64,000 bases of DNA from an uncultured Bacilli bacterium (GTDB taxonomy: Bacteria; Bacillota_I; Bacilli_A; RFN20; CAG-826): NCBI GenBank assembly GCA_944372115.1, contig CALVYH010000001.1, forward strand, positions 1-64,000, read 5' to 3'. The position numbers and the translations under genes were made by a program. The notes under the pieces are model-generated. The model saw only the letters and a list, made by a program, of their open reading frames with translations. It had not been told where the DNA came from and did no database searches. Each line of letters starts with the position of its first letter. Within the stretch, counting starts at the first letter, position 1. Below are positions 1 through 9,075 of the stretch, piece by piece.

Positions 1-54
1 TGCAAGAGCATTAGGGATTAATCGCTATTCATTAAGATCTTGGAGAGATAAAAG

Positions 55-99
55 AAAAAAAGTCTGCACACCCTTAGAAGTTCTAAGTTTGTATCAGAC
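55..99 (-). terminator. Terminator after tRNA-Gly
   Basis: On the minus strand GTCTG pairs with CAGAC, TACA with TGTG, and CTTAGAA with TTCTAAG, giving a long stepped hairpin. A run of seven U follows. It lies 14 bases after the tRNA 3' end and fits an intrinsic terminator for that transcript. Confidence 0.8.
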
Positions 100-113
100 A
101 TGTCGTTCTAATA

Positions 114-187
114 TGGAGCCCCATGCGGGAATCGAACCCGTGTAGCCAGCTTGGGAAGCTGGTGTTCTACCACTGAACTAATGAGGC
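114..187 (-). tRNA. tRNA-Gly (anticodon CCC)
   Basis: The minus strand folds into a full cloverleaf. The acceptor GCCTCAT pairs with ATGGGGC, with one T-G wobble. The D-arm is GTTCAGTGGTAGAAC, the anticodon stem CCAGC/GCTGG encloses loop TTCCCAA (anticodon CCC, reads GGG), and the T-arm is GGGTTCGATTCCCG. The discriminator is T and the CCA end is encoded. A TATAAT -10 element lies at 197-202 just upstream. The gene stands alone between a recombinase gene and its own terminator. Confidence 0.97.
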
Positions 188-233
188 ACATAAAAAATTA
201 TATCATAAAGTTGATATAAATTTTTTATTTTAT

Positions 234-1397
234 TTATATTTGATTAGGAATATCATCTAAAAATTTAATCGCCTTTTTTAAAGCAACCTCTTTATCAATA
301 TAATTTTGTTCATTGATTTGAGTAGAAGTTTGTCCAAGTAGAGTAGTTCTAACTTTACTATCCGCACCAATTTTATAAAGTTCAGTATTGATTGATTTTC
401 TTCCAAAACCATGTAATGAATTGTGTTTTAGTTTCGCTTTTTTAAGATATCTATCTAGTTTTCGTTGTATTTTTACTCGATATGTATCAAATAAAAAATC
501 TTCACCTTTTAAATTGTTTCTAGAAATATATTCTTTTAAAATTTCACAATTTTCATGTGTATATATGATTACTTTATAAGAAGATAGGTTTTTTAATCGT
601 TTTGTAATGGTTCCATTCATTGATAATTTTTGTTTATAAATATGAACATAAGCGATATTTTTCTTAAAACGAATATCTTTTATTTGAACTCCTAAAAATT
701 CTCCGATTCTTAACCCTGAAAAATATAATAAACGAAATAAAACTTTATCGTTATAATCATCGATATTTGTTATAAGTTTTAAAAAATCTTTATATGAAGT
801 ATAGCGATTTCTTATTGGTTTATAATAATTAATTTTTACTTCTTTAAATGGCTTAACAAATTCAATTAAATTATCTCTTTCTTCACTATTAATAATATTA
901 ATTTTTCGAGCATAATTAATCATATCTTTTAATATATACAGAACTGAGTTTTTATATTTAGTTTCATAATCTTTAAGTTGGATAAGTTTTCTAAATCTTT
1001 CAACAAAATTTAATGAAAATAAATTTTCAGTTAAATTATTAAATGAAGGAATAATATAAATATCAATTTTATTATCAATAGTATATAAATAAGTTTCTGA
1101 ATAATCTGTGCGTTTATAATTTAAATAACGAATTTTAAATGAAGAAATATTTTTAATAGATTCATCAATTTTCTTTTCTATTTTATTTGGAGTAAAACTA
1201 TTAGAAGATATAAAAATGTTAAAGTTATTTGTTTGGTTTTGATTAGTAAAAGAATTTGAGGTATGAGAGATATTTTTTCTATTTTCATATTCTTTTTTCA
1301 AAGTAAAGAAAAGAATATTCCCTTTTTCATCAGTAACTGGTATAAGCTTATCTAAAACCAAGTTCTCTAATAATGAAATATTTGCGATATCGTTCAT
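234..1397 (-). CDS. Tyrosine recombinase / integrase-like protein
   Basis: 387 residues from the ATG at 1397, chosen because AGGAGG lies 6 bases upstream; an ATG 13 codons earlier would place this RBS inside the gene. The C-terminal half is a phage-integrase-type catalytic domain. It has the first catalytic Arg in SGLRIGEF (about residue 230), an H-G-F-G-R segment where the usual H-x-x-R occurs, LLGQTS where LGH is usual, and a terminal NYID with the candidate nucleophilic Tyr. The displaced Arg and the His-to-Gln change mean activity is uncertain. The N-terminal half would be the DNA-binding arm and core-binding region. It lies 46 bases upstream of the tRNA-Gly 5' end. Integrases of elements inserted into tRNA genes normally lie beyond the 3' end, so it may be a resident recombinase or an old remnant. 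Confidence 0.75.
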   Translation of the reverse strand: MNDIANISLLENLVLDKLIPVTDEKGNILFFTLKKEYENRKNISHTSNSFTNQNQTNNFNIFISSNSFTPNKIEKKIDESIKNISSFKIRYLNYKRTDYSETYLYTIDNKIDIYIIPSFNNLTENLFSLNFVERFRKLIQLKDYETKYKNSVLYILKDMINYARKINIINSEERDNLIEFVKPFKEVKINYYKPIRNRYTSYKDFLKLITNIDDYNDKVLFRLLYFSGLRIGEFLGVQIKDIRFKKNIAYVHIYKQKLSMNGTITKRLKNLSSYKVIIYTHENCEILKEYISRNNLKGEDFLFDTYRVKIQRKLDRYLKKAKLKHNSLHGFGRKSINTELYKIGADSKVRTTLLGQTSTQINEQNYIDKEVALKKAIKFLDDIPNQI

Positions 1398-1475
1398 CTT
1401 TTTCCTCCTGATATTAAAATTAAGTTTAATAATCATAGAAGAAATAAAAAAAGAAAATCAAATTAAATTCATTAT

Positions 1476-2279
1476 TTAAATGTTTATAGGCAGTATAAAT
1501 TTATGAATTTTTAATTTTTCATTATTTAAAAAGAAAAGATATAAAAAATCGTTTGAAGGGTTATTTTTGACAATGTTTTGAAAATTTTTAAACGCATTTA
1601 AAAAAGAAGTTTTATTTATTTCATAAATTAAAGAGATATTTTTTGGTAGAGATTCAATATTTTTCTCATCATATTTTCTAATTAAAGGAATGCAAATTTT
1701 TACCTTTATATAGTTAGTCCCGTTTAAAAAAATATCATTGTTTTCATCGTTTAATAATGTTTTAGGGAATAAAACGAATGGTGGAAAAGAAGAGAAACAA
1801 TAATTTTTTGCTAAAGCATGTATATAGATTTCTTTTAATAATGGAGAAATAAGATTAACATTATTAATGTTTCTTTCTTCATAATAATAAACAATTTCAT
1901 TCATTTTCTTTTTATAAGCTTTATTAACTAAGGATGATAAAAAGAGTAAAGATGTATCAATATCATCTTTTTTATTTTTTAATGATTGGATAATTTTTTC
2001 TTTATTTTCCTTTTTTAATAATGACTCATCATCTAAATCATTATTTATATAGTATTCTTTTATTTCATTTTTACTTAATCCAGCATTTAATAAAGTTTTA
2101 ATTTCATTTAATTTAATAAAAATTGTTTCATCATAATATCGATACGATGTATTTTTGTCTTTAAAATAAGGCTCGATTAAATTATTTTCTTCTAATTCTA
2201 AAAGAAAATTTCTTGAAAAAGATGAAGCTTTTGTAACTTCAAACATTGAATAAACCTTTTTTTCGTTAACAAACTTCAT
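1476..2279 (-). CDS. MerR-family-like transcriptional regulator
   Basis: 267 residues. The first ~75 look like a MerR winged helix: a degenerate first helix-turn-helix, then NTSYRYYDE followed by a helix and LLNAGLSKNEIKEYY, which matches the family pattern (Arg-Tyr-Tyr, then Gly-x-Ser-x-x-Glu-Ile). A charged helical linker follows (about 80-120), then a C-terminal region of ~140 residues that may be a GyrI-like effector domain, which I cannot confirm. It starts 3 bases after the SpoU methyltransferase gene, so the two are co-transcribed. No obvious Shine-Dalgarno is present. Ligand and targets are unknown. Confidence 0.65.
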   Translation of the reverse strand: MKFVNEKKVYSMFEVTKASSFSRNFLLELEENNLIEPYFKDKNTSYRYYDETIFIKLNEIKTLLNAGLSKNEIKEYYINNDLDDESLLKKENKEKIIQSLKNKKDDIDTSLLFLSSLVNKAYKKKMNEIVYYYEERNINNVNLISPLLKEIYIHALAKNYCFSSFPPFVLFPKTLLNDENNDIFLNGTNYIKVKICIPLIRKYDEKNIESLPKNISLIYEINKTSFLNAFKNFQNIVKNNPSNDFLYLFFLNNEKLKIHKFILPINI

Positions 2280-2282
2280 AAT

Positions 2283-3023
2283 TTATTTATTATTCCTTTT
2301 TTGTTTATCGAACTCATAAGTTGCGATTGTTAATGCATTGGTAATATTTAAAGAATCTATTTTTGGAGAAATATTAATTTTTATAGGATTTTCGTTTTTA
2401 TATAAATCATAATTTAAACCTGTTGCTTCGTTTCCAAAAGCAAGTGTTGAATATAAGTCTTTTTTAAAATTAAATTTATAATTATCCAAATATTTATCAG
2501 TTTGTAACATAAAAGAATAAATAATGTGATTTATATATTTTTCTTTATATTCTTTTAATGAATCAAAATATTCTATATTTACACTAAAAATAGAACCCAT
2601 TGATGAACGGATAACTTTTGGATCAAAATAATCAACACCTGGTGTAATAATTGCAATATTTTTAATGTTAAAACCAAGAGATGAACGTATCATTGTTCCT
2701 AAATTACCCATATTAGACGGATTATCTAATAATATATGGTCATCATTTATATCCAAATTTGTATGATATTTTTTAAAAAAACCTATGATAAAAACATTTT
2801 CTTTATCGCTTAATATATTAAAAATTTTATTAGAAGAAGTGATTTCAACTTTTTCTTTAGGTAATTTTATAAAAATATTGTTTAATACTTCTTCGTTTTT
2901 AAAAGAAGAATTAATTAAAATTTTTAAAACATTTTCAGTTTTATTGTTGATAAGTTCTAGTGTAGGGAAGGCTCCTAAAGTATATGAGTAATCGTATATT
3001 TTTTTATATTTTGAAAATTCCAT
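2283..3023 (-). CDS. SpoU/TrmH-family RNA 2'-O-methyltransferase
   Basis: 246 residues. The C-terminal two thirds carry the three SPOUT motifs: NMGNLGTMIRSS (motif 1, Asn and Arg conserved), FGNEATGL (motif 2) and IDSLNITNALTIATYEF (motif 3, the SAM-binding trefoil knot). The N-terminal ~85 residues would be a substrate-binding domain. Members transfer a methyl group from SAM to a ribose 2'-OH in rRNA or tRNA; the target cannot be told from sequence. It is divergent from the FAD dehydrogenase at 3124 and first in a minus-strand pair with the MerR-like gene. A second family member lies at 44239. Confidence 0.85.
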   Translation of the reverse strand: MEFSKYKKIYDYSYTLGAFPTLELINNKTENVLKILINSSFKNEEVLNNIFIKLPKEKVEITSSNKIFNILSDKENVFIIGFFKKYHTNLDINDDHILLDNPSNMGNLGTMIRSSLGFNIKNIAIITPGVDYFDPKVIRSSMGSIFSVNIEYFDSLKEYKEKYINHIIYSFMLQTDKYLDNYKFNFKKDLYSTLAFGNEATGLNYDLYKNENPIKINISPKIDSLNITNALTIATYEFDKQKRNNK

Positions 3024-3086
3024 AAATCACTAAATAAATATATCACATCTTTGTTAAATTTTCTTTAAAAAAATAGTAAAAAAAAC

Positions 3087-3115
3087 TTAAAAAGATAGCC
3101 CTTTTAACCTATAAT
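3087..3115 (+). promoter_or_regulatory. Promoter with leaderless layout
   Basis: TTAAAA (3087-3092), 17 bases, TATAAT (3110-3115). Only 8 bases separate the -10 box from the ATG at 3124. Transcription starting about 7 bases after the -10 would leave a leader of about 0-2 bases and no ribosome binding site. Confidence 0.65.
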
Positions 3116-3123
3116 TTATTTGT

Positions 3124-4554
3124 ATGAATAAATATGATGTAATTTTAGTTGGAGCAGGTCCATGTGGAATTTATGCTTCATATGAACTTGTTAAAAATAA
3201 TCCTTCTTTGAAAATATTATTAGTTGATAAAGGTAATGACATTTATCACCGCACTTGTCCAATATTAAATGGGAAAGTCAAACAATGTCCTTCTGATATT
3301 TATGGGAATAGTGGATGTTATCCTGCTTGTTCAATGACCCATGGATTTGGAGGTTGTGGTGCATATAGTGATGGTAAATTTAATATTACAAGTGAATTCG
3401 GCGGATGGCTTAATGAATATTTATCAAAAGAACAAATTTTAGATTTAATTCAATATGTTGATAAGATAAATTTAGACCATGGTGCACCTACATTTATTAC
3501 CGATCCTTCAACAAAAGAAGTTTTAGATATCGAAAGAAAAGGTATTGCTGTTGGTTTAAAACTTTTAAGAAGTCAAGTTAGACATTTAGGCACAGAAGTT
3601 AATTTAAAACTTTTGGCTTCTATTTTTGAAGAACTTAAAAAGAATATTGATATGAAGTTTGCTTGCGATGTTACTGATATTATCGTAGGTGAAAATAACG
3701 AAATTAAAGGTATTATCGATTCTAAAGGAAATGAATATTTCTCTAAATATGTTGTTTTTGGAGTTGGAAGACCTGGTTCAAGTTGGCTAAGTTCTGTTTT
3801 AAGTAAACATGGATTAAAAGTTTCTTCTAATAGAGTTGATATTGGAGTTAGAGTTGAAACTAATGATGTTATTATGACGGATATCAATAAATATTTATAT
3901 GAAGGAAAATTTATTTTCAAAACAACTGTTGGAACAACATGTAGAACATTCTGCTCAAATCCTTCGGGACATGTTGTTATTGAAAATAATAATGGAATTA
4001 TGGTTGCTAATGGTCATGCTTATAGTGACCCATCATTAAAAAGTGAAAATACTAACTTTGCTATTTTAGTTTCACATAAATTTACTGAGCCATTTAAAGA
4101 TGCGAATGGATATGCTTATGAGGTTGCCTCTTTAGCTAATAAACTGTCAAATGGTTCTGTTATTGTACAAAGATATAGCGATATTATTAAAGGAAGACGT
4201 TCAACATATAAAAGAATTAATGATAATTTCGTTATTCCGACATTAAAAGAAGCAGTTCCTGGTGATTTAGCTCTTGTCTTACCTTATAAAACTATGCAAT
4301 CAATTATCGAAATGCTTGAAGCTTTAGACCATGTTACTCCAGGTATTGCCGGAGGAAGTACATTGCTTTATGGTGTTGAAGCTAAATTCTATAGTGATCG
4401 AATAGAATGTGATAATAATTTTGAAACCGCTATTCATGGATTATATGTTGGCGGAGATGGAGCAGGAATCACAAGAGGTTTAGCTCAAGCTGGTGCAAAT
4501 GGCGTTTATATTGCAAGAGAAATTTTAAAGAAAGAAGGGCATAAACATGATTAA
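3124..4554 (+). CDS. FAD-dependent dehydrogenase (COG2509-like)
   Basis: 476 residues. It opens with a Rossmann FAD-binding motif, VGAGPCGIYAS (residues ~9-19), and closes with a GGDGAGITRGLAQAG motif that contacts FAD in this group. A Cys-rich stretch (CPILNGKVKQC, GCYPACSM) and the FGGCGAYSDGKFN segment are typical of the uncharacterised dehydrogenases of COG2509. Substrate and electron acceptor are unknown. The gene heads a seven-gene plus-strand run, and its last 8 bases overlap cdaA. The start has a leaderless layout. Confidence 0.85.
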   Translation: MNKYDVILVGAGPCGIYASYELVKNNPSLKILLVDKGNDIYHRTCPILNGKVKQCPSDIYGNSGCYPACSMTHGFGGCGAYSDGKFNITSEFGGWLNEYLSKEQILDLIQYVDKINLDHGAPTFITDPSTKEVLDIERKGIAVGLKLLRSQVRHLGTEVNLKLLASIFEELKKNIDMKFACDVTDIIVGENNEIKGIIDSKGNEYFSKYVVFGVGRPGSSWLSSVLSKHGLKVSSNRVDIGVRVETNDVIMTDINKYLYEGKFIFKTTVGTTCRTFCSNPSGHVVIENNNGIMVANGHAYSDPSLKSENTNFAILVSHKFTEPFKDANGYAYEVASLANKLSNGSVIVQRYSDIIKGRRSTYKRINDNFVIPTLKEAVPGDLALVLPYKTMQSIIEMLEALDHVTPGIAGGSTLLYGVEAKFYSDRIECDNNFETAIHGLYVGGDGAGITRGLAQAGANGVYIAREILKKEGHKHD

Positions 4555-5359
4555 CTTATTACAATTTAAAACAGTTTTTGATGAATTGACAGTCAATGCT
4601 ATTTTAGATTGTGTTTTTGTTGCTTTAACTTTAGGATTGATTAATTTCATTGTTGATTATTTTGTTAAAAGAAAGTTAATTCAAATTTCATTAGGCATCT
4701 CATCAGGCATATTTTTACTTTCACATATTTTATGTTTCGATGGTTTACAGTTGTTTTCACTTTTAGTTATATTTTTAGTCGCTTTCGTTGGTCTTTTTAT
4801 AAATCTTGCAGAGTTAAGAACATTTATCGCTAATAAATCTTCACAAAAAAAGAACGATAAGATAATTGCGAAGAAAAAAGGTGAAGTTGATCGTATTTTT
4901 GATCATGATGAACTTTATAAAACGATTAATGAAACAGTTTTATATTTATCAAAACATAAAATTGGCGCATTAATTACTTTTGAAAGAAAGGATAAATTAT
5001 CTGATATTGTTAAAAATGGAACGATTATTAATTGTCCTGTATCTTTTGAAGTTTTAATTACAATTTTCTATCCAGGTACAAGACTCCATGATGGAGCTGT
5101 TGTTATTAAAGATAATAAGATTATGGCTGCTAGCGTTTATTATACCCCAACTACAAAACCACTTGTTGGTAAATATGGTTCAAGACATAGGGCTGCTATT
5201 GGAATTAGTGAAATTTGTGATGCTGTTACAGTAGTTGTTAGTGAAGAAACAGGTAGAATTTCAATTGCTTATAATGGTGAATTAGAAAGTTATAGTGCGG
5301 ATAATTTCTTTACTGCTTTTGAAAACATTATGTCTTTAACAAGTGATAGTGGCGATTAA
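4547..5359 (+). CDS. cdaA: Diadenylate cyclase CdaA (c-di-AMP synthase)
   Basis: 270 residues. Three hydrophobic segments (about 12-95) anchor it in the membrane, followed by a DisA_N/DAC catalytic domain (about 115-250). Both signature motifs are present: DGA in LHDGAVVI and RHR in GSRHRAAIGIS. The enzyme joins two ATP into c-di-AMP. It overlaps the preceding gene by 8 bases. In most Firmicutes cdaA is followed by cdaR and glmM; here neither follows and the next gene is an unknown protein. A candidate degradation partner, NrnA, lies at 32235. Confidence 0.93.
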   Translation: MINLLQFKTVFDELTVNAILDCVFVALTLGLINFIVDYFVKRKLIQISLGISSGIFLLSHILCFDGLQLFSLLVIFLVAFVGLFINLAELRTFIANKSSQKKNDKIIAKKKGEVDRIFDHDELYKTINETVLYLSKHKIGALITFERKDKLSDIVKNGTIINCPVSFEVLITIFYPGTRLHDGAVVIKDNKIMAASVYYTPTTKPLVGKYGSRHRAAIGISEICDAVTVVVSEETGRISIAYNGELESYSADNFFTAFENIMSLTSDSGD

Positions 5360-5365
5360 TCTTTT

Positions 5366-5986
5366 ATGAATGAAAAAAAGAATCTTGAATTATATAATTT
5401 TTTAATTAAAGAATTATCTATAATTCAACTTTATAAAATCGAAGAAAATAATACTAAAAAAGATGAATTAATAAAAAAGCTTGAAAAGGAATTAATGAAT
5501 GAACTTAATTATTTCGAAAACGTGAATTTTTCTAGAATTAATTTCTTTCATAAAGATTATTATCCATCACCTGCTTTAAGAATTGTTATGTTATTAAGCG
5601 ATGATGAAACAAATTATTTTTTATTTAAAAATGAAAAAAATCAATTTGAAGTTGTTAACTCTTTAATAGATATTAATTATAAAATTGAAGAAAAAATTAA
5701 TGAAATTTTAAAAGAAAATGATTTAAAAAGTAAAAATAAACCAAAACTAGTTGCTATTAAATATCGTGAATGTTTAAAAAATAAAAATACTTTTTATTCA
5801 TTGCCGGAATATCTATTAATTTTTAAACTTAAAATTGATAAAATAAAAGCCGAAAGATTTATAGCATTTAAAAAAGAGGAAATTTTAAATTTTGATGAAT
5901 CTATATTAAAAGGAGTAATTAATACTTTAGATTTAAAAGAAATCATAAAAAGTATTGATGATACAAACAAATTAATTATTGATTAA
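5366..5986 (+). CDS. Hypothetical protein between cdaA and deoD
   Basis: 206 residues, Lys- and Glu-rich, predominantly helical by composition, no signal peptide and no membrane segment. I recognise no family. It starts 6 bases after cdaA without a Shine-Dalgarno sequence and ends 13 bases before the deoD ATG, so it is translated from the same message. Its place between c-di-AMP synthesis and purine salvage suggests, but does not show, a nucleotide-related or regulatory role. Confidence 0.6.
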   Translation: MNEKKNLELYNFLIKELSIIQLYKIEENNTKKDELIKKLEKELMNELNYFENVNFSRINFFHKDYYPSPALRIVMLLSDDETNYFLFKNEKNQFEVVNSLIDINYKIEEKINEILKENDLKSKNKPKLVAIKYRECLKNKNTFYSLPEYLLIFKLKIDKIKAERFIAFKKEEILNFDESILKGVINTLDLKEIIKSIDDTNKLIID

Positions 5987-5999
5987 AAAGGAGAAATTT

Positions 6000-6707
6000 A
6001 TGTCAACACACATTAAAGATGATGCTTATTTTGCAAAAACAGTTTTAATGCCAGGAGATCCTTTAAGAGCAAAATATATTGCTGAAAATTTTCTTACTGA
6101 TTATAAAGAAGTTACTTCAGTTCGCGGAATTTTAGGATATACTGGAAAGACTAAGGAAGGAAAAGAAATTAGCGTTATGGCTAGTGGTATGGGTATTCCT
6201 TCAATAGGTATTTATTCTTATGAACTTTTTACATGTTATGGTGTTGAAAATATTATTCGTATTGGAACATGTGGTTCATATCAAGAAGAATGTCATGTTG
6301 GCGATGTTATTTTAGCAACAAGTGCTTCATCAAACTCAAATTACGCTTCTCAATTCGATCTTAAAGGCGGAGTTATTTCTCCTTGTTCAGATTTTTCACT
6401 TCTTTTAAAAGCATATAATCATGCAAAAGAAATGAACATTACTGTACATGTTGGACCTATTTTCTCTAGCGATATTTTTTATGACGCAGATAAAGACTAT
6501 TATAAAAAATTCCAAGCTTTAGGAGTTTTAGGTGTTGAAATGGAATCTTATGGATTGTTCTTAAATGCTATGAGATTACATAAAAAAGCTTTATGTATTT
6601 TAACTGTTTCTGATACATTCGTTGGTAAAGAAAGAGATTTAACACAAGAAGAAAGACAAACAAAACTTAATGAAATGTTTAAACTCGCTTTATCAATGGC
6701 TGATTAG
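6000..6707 (+). CDS. deoD: Purine nucleoside phosphorylase DeoD
   Basis: 235 residues, the usual DeoD length. The ATG at 6000 is chosen because AAGGAG lies 7 bases upstream; an in-frame ATG at 5979 would put that RBS inside the coding region. Motifs include MPGDPLRAKYIAE at the N-terminus, GTCGS (phosphate site), VEMESYG (ribose/base site, residues ~180-185) and LTVSDTF with the catalytic Asp. It phosphorolyses purine (deoxy)ribonucleosides to base and (deoxy)ribose-1-phosphate. It is cytoplasmic and hexameric in the family. Confidence 0.95.
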   Translation: MSTHIKDDAYFAKTVLMPGDPLRAKYIAENFLTDYKEVTSVRGILGYTGKTKEGKEISVMASGMGIPSIGIYSYELFTCYGVENIIRIGTCGSYQEECHVGDVILATSASSNSNYASQFDLKGGVISPCSDFSLLLKAYNHAKEMNITVHVGPIFSSDIFYDADKDYYKKFQALGVLGVEMESYGLFLNAMRLHKKALCILTVSDTFVGKERDLTQEERQTKLNEMFKLALSMAD

Positions 6708-6729
6708 ATAGTAAAATATTATCTATTAT

Positions 6730-7401
6730 ATGAATTTAAATCCTGTTGTTTTAGCCGAAAATAGTACGATTGCGATTACGATTATAGCTGTTATTGGAGC
6801 AATTTTATTAATTGCTCTTCTTTTAATAGCTATTCTTTATCCTATTTTTAGAAAAAAATATATGTATCGTAATTTTAGATATGTATATCATAAAAAAATA
6901 TATGCGATTGCTGAAAAAAATGACTATTTATTATTAAATAATGTTCATTTAAGAAATAAAGAAGTTAATGTTGCAACAATTGATCATATTCTTTTCGCTC
7001 ATAAATATATTTATGTTATCAAGGACCGCTTTTATAAAGGCGCAATTAGCGGAAATAAAAGTGATAGCGTTTGGCTATTTTTCAATAAGCAAAATGGAAG
7101 AACTGAAATTCATAATCCAATGATTATTAATAAAACCAGAATTGAAAAATTAATTTCTTTGACTGGAATAAGTAAGGATTTATTTATATCGATTATTTTA
7201 GTTAATGATGATTGTGTTATTCAAAATCCAAAAGATTTAAATTCAAAACGAAGTTATATTATTTCTGTAAACAAACTTCCAAAATTAATTAAAGAATTAG
7301 AAAAAGATAAGAGAGTAAAAGATATAAACCAAGAAACTTTAGAAGTTGCTGTACAAGAAATTTATCGTTTATATGGTAAAGGTAGCGAAGGAAATGATTA
7401 A
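6730..7401 (+). CDS. Membrane-anchored NERD-domain protein
   Basis: 223 residues. One strong N-terminal transmembrane segment (about 14-40) is followed by a basic stretch (RKKYMYRNF) and a NERD (nuclease-related) domain at about 60-150. The signs are ATIDHILFAHKYIYVIKDR, then a Gly-rich turn with SVWLFF and IHNPMIINKTRIEKL, matching the NERD pattern of IDH, aromatic-Val-Ile, Trp and Asn-Pro. The usual catalytic Glu-x-Lys reads IKDR, so nuclease activity is doubtful. No Shine-Dalgarno sequence. It is followed by two membrane proteins, with an 8-base overlap to the first. Confidence 0.65.
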   Translation: MNLNPVVLAENSTIAITIIAVIGAILLIALLLIAILYPIFRKKYMYRNFRYVYHKKIYAIAEKNDYLLLNNVHLRNKEVNVATIDHILFAHKYIYVIKDRFYKGAISGNKSDSVWLFFNKQNGRTEIHNPMIINKTRIEKLISLTGISKDLFISIILVNDDCVIQNPKDLNSKRSYIISVNKLPKLIKELEKDKRVKDINQETLEVAVQEIYRLYGKGSEGND

Positions 7402-8605
7402 ATCGGTTTATCAAAAATTTTTTAAAAATTTCAATGTTACTATAAAATTTAGCGCATTACTTTCAGTTATTTTAATTATTATATATTTATTTTTGGCTTT
7501 AATCTTAACTTATATGCCTACAATTTTTAGTGATTTTTTGGGATTAATTCTTCTTTTATTAATCCTTTATCTTTTAGTTAGTTATCTTTCCCCATATTTT
7601 TATTCTTTTTTTGCCAATAATATGGCGCTTGAAACAAAAGATTCTTCGCAGGTTAACATTATGTCTTTTATCGGTACTAGAAGAATTGGAAAAAGAAGGG
7701 GTATTAAAAATATTCAGCAACTATTTAAATGGCTTTTATTTTCATATTTAATTTACGTTGTTCTTGAACTTGTGATAGTTGTTTTAATTATCACAATCGG
7801 TCAATTTGTTGATAATAGCGAAATACAAATGTTTTTAAAAGAGTTCAATAGTGTTAATACGATGCTTGGAAACGAAGCTTATTATGAACAAATTTCTCAA
7901 ATTTTATTTAAATATGAAGATTTAATAAATCTAATTGCTGGTATTTCTAATTTTATAGCGGTCAGTTTTGCATTTTATTTTTTCTTATATAAATTTGCTA
8001 GGTCTTTTATAAATTATTATGCTATGCAAGGCGATGGAAGTTTTCCTATTGCTTCATTTTTCTTAAATAAATCAATTAAAAGAACATTAGCTATAAAAGA
8101 GTTTGATTATAATAAAAAATTCTTTTTAATTATGTGGCCTTATTATTTATCTTGTTTTGTTATTTTTTCGATTACATACCTTTTAATGTTTTTCTTTTTA
8201 GATACTTCAGTAATTTTAAATGCATTAACCGCAATGATTGTTACAGTATTTTTACTTTTACCTTTTATACCTGTCGTTTTAGACTTTAATATGCTTATGG
8301 CCGAAAAATTTAGATATTATTATTTAAAAGTTAGTAGTGAGGATTTAACTAAATTTGTAGGTGAAGAAGTTGTTCATCATAAATTCGCTTCTAAAGAAGA
8401 AGAGGAAAAATTTAAAAAAGAATTTGAAATTTTTAACAAAAAAGTCCAAGACATGCTTAATGAAGGCAAAGTAGATGTTGATAAAGAAAGCAAAAACAAT
8501 AATTTAGAAGGCGACGAAGCATCAAAAGAAAATAAAAAAACTGATGAAAAAGAAAATAAAAACCAAAATATCGATAAAAAAGATGATGATAAGGAAGATA
8601 AATAA
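7394..8605 (+). CDS. Polytopic membrane protein, unknown function
   Basis: 403 residues from the ATG at 7394, which gives an 8-base overlap with the preceding gene; an in-frame start 48 bases upstream is possible but has no better RBS. About six hydrophobic segments, each ~20-25 residues, occur between residues 15 and 305. A highly charged Lys/Glu/Asp/Asn tail of about 75 residues should face the cytoplasm. I do not recognise the family. Coupled with the NERD protein and the next small membrane protein, it may form part of one membrane complex. Confidence 0.6.
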   Translation: MIKSVYQKFFKNFNVTIKFSALLSVILIIIYLFLALILTYMPTIFSDFLGLILLLLILYLLVSYLSPYFYSFFANNMALETKDSSQVNIMSFIGTRRIGKRRGIKNIQQLFKWLLFSYLIYVVLELVIVVLIITIGQFVDNSEIQMFLKEFNSVNTMLGNEAYYEQISQILFKYEDLINLIAGISNFIAVSFAFYFFLYKFARSFINYYAMQGDGSFPIASFFLNKSIKRTLAIKEFDYNKKFFLIMWPYYLSCFVIFSITYLLMFFFLDTSVILNALTAMIVTVFLLLPFIPVVLDFNMLMAEKFRYYYLKVSSEDLTKFVGEEVVHHKFASKEEEEKFKKEFEIFNKKVQDMLNEGKVDVDKESKNNNLEGDEASKENKKTDEKENKNQNIDKKDDDKEDK

Positions 8606-8610
8606 AATTT

Positions 8611-9030
8611 ATGAATAAGTTTTTTGGTGAAATATTAGTTTTAATTGGTTCAATCGCTTTGATTTTTATTCCTTTAGTTGGTGGAGGAACAATAATTTAT
8701 GCTTTATTTAATCATCAGCTAGGTATTTTAACCGAAACTTCTTTTCCTCTTGGATGGGGAGCTTTAATTTTAACAGTATTTTCTCATATTTATTGTTTTG
8801 TTTATTCTATTTATTCTTTAAGAGTTATTTCTTTGGGAAGAAGCAGTAAAAAAAGTTTATTTATTTCTTTGCCTTTTATAATAGTAGAAATAGCTAGATG
8901 TGTTTTTATTTATGTTAATTTTTCATCTTTTGCCTTCGATAATATGTTTAATATTTTGATGATTTTAACTTTCGTTTTTTATTTTATACAATTGTGTGGG
9001 TTTATTTTAAATTATAAGAAAAGAATATAG
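8611..9030 (+). CDS. Small polytopic membrane protein, unknown function
   Basis: 139 residues with four predicted membrane helices (about 8-30, 48-70, 83-102, 110-133) and short basic loops. No family recognised. It starts 5 bases after the preceding membrane protein without a Shine-Dalgarno sequence and is the last gene of the operon that begins at 3124. Confidence 0.55.
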   Translation: MNKFFGEILVLIGSIALIFIPLVGGGTIIYALFNHQLGILTETSFPLGWGALILTVFSHIYCFVYSIYSLRVISLGRSSKKSLFISLPFIIVEIARCVFIYVNFSSFAFDNMFNILMILTFVFYFIQLCGFILNYKKRI

Positions 9031-9075
9031 ATTGTTCCTTTGCTGCAAAATGAAACTCTTTTATTTATTTTTTTA

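Noticed and set aside
2-142. An open frame entering from the left edge with a helix-turn-helix-like fragment
   Set aside because: It runs through the tRNA-Gly terminator and the antisense of the tRNA itself (the familiar MEPHAGIEP artefact), and no start is visible. Not enough remains to call a gene.
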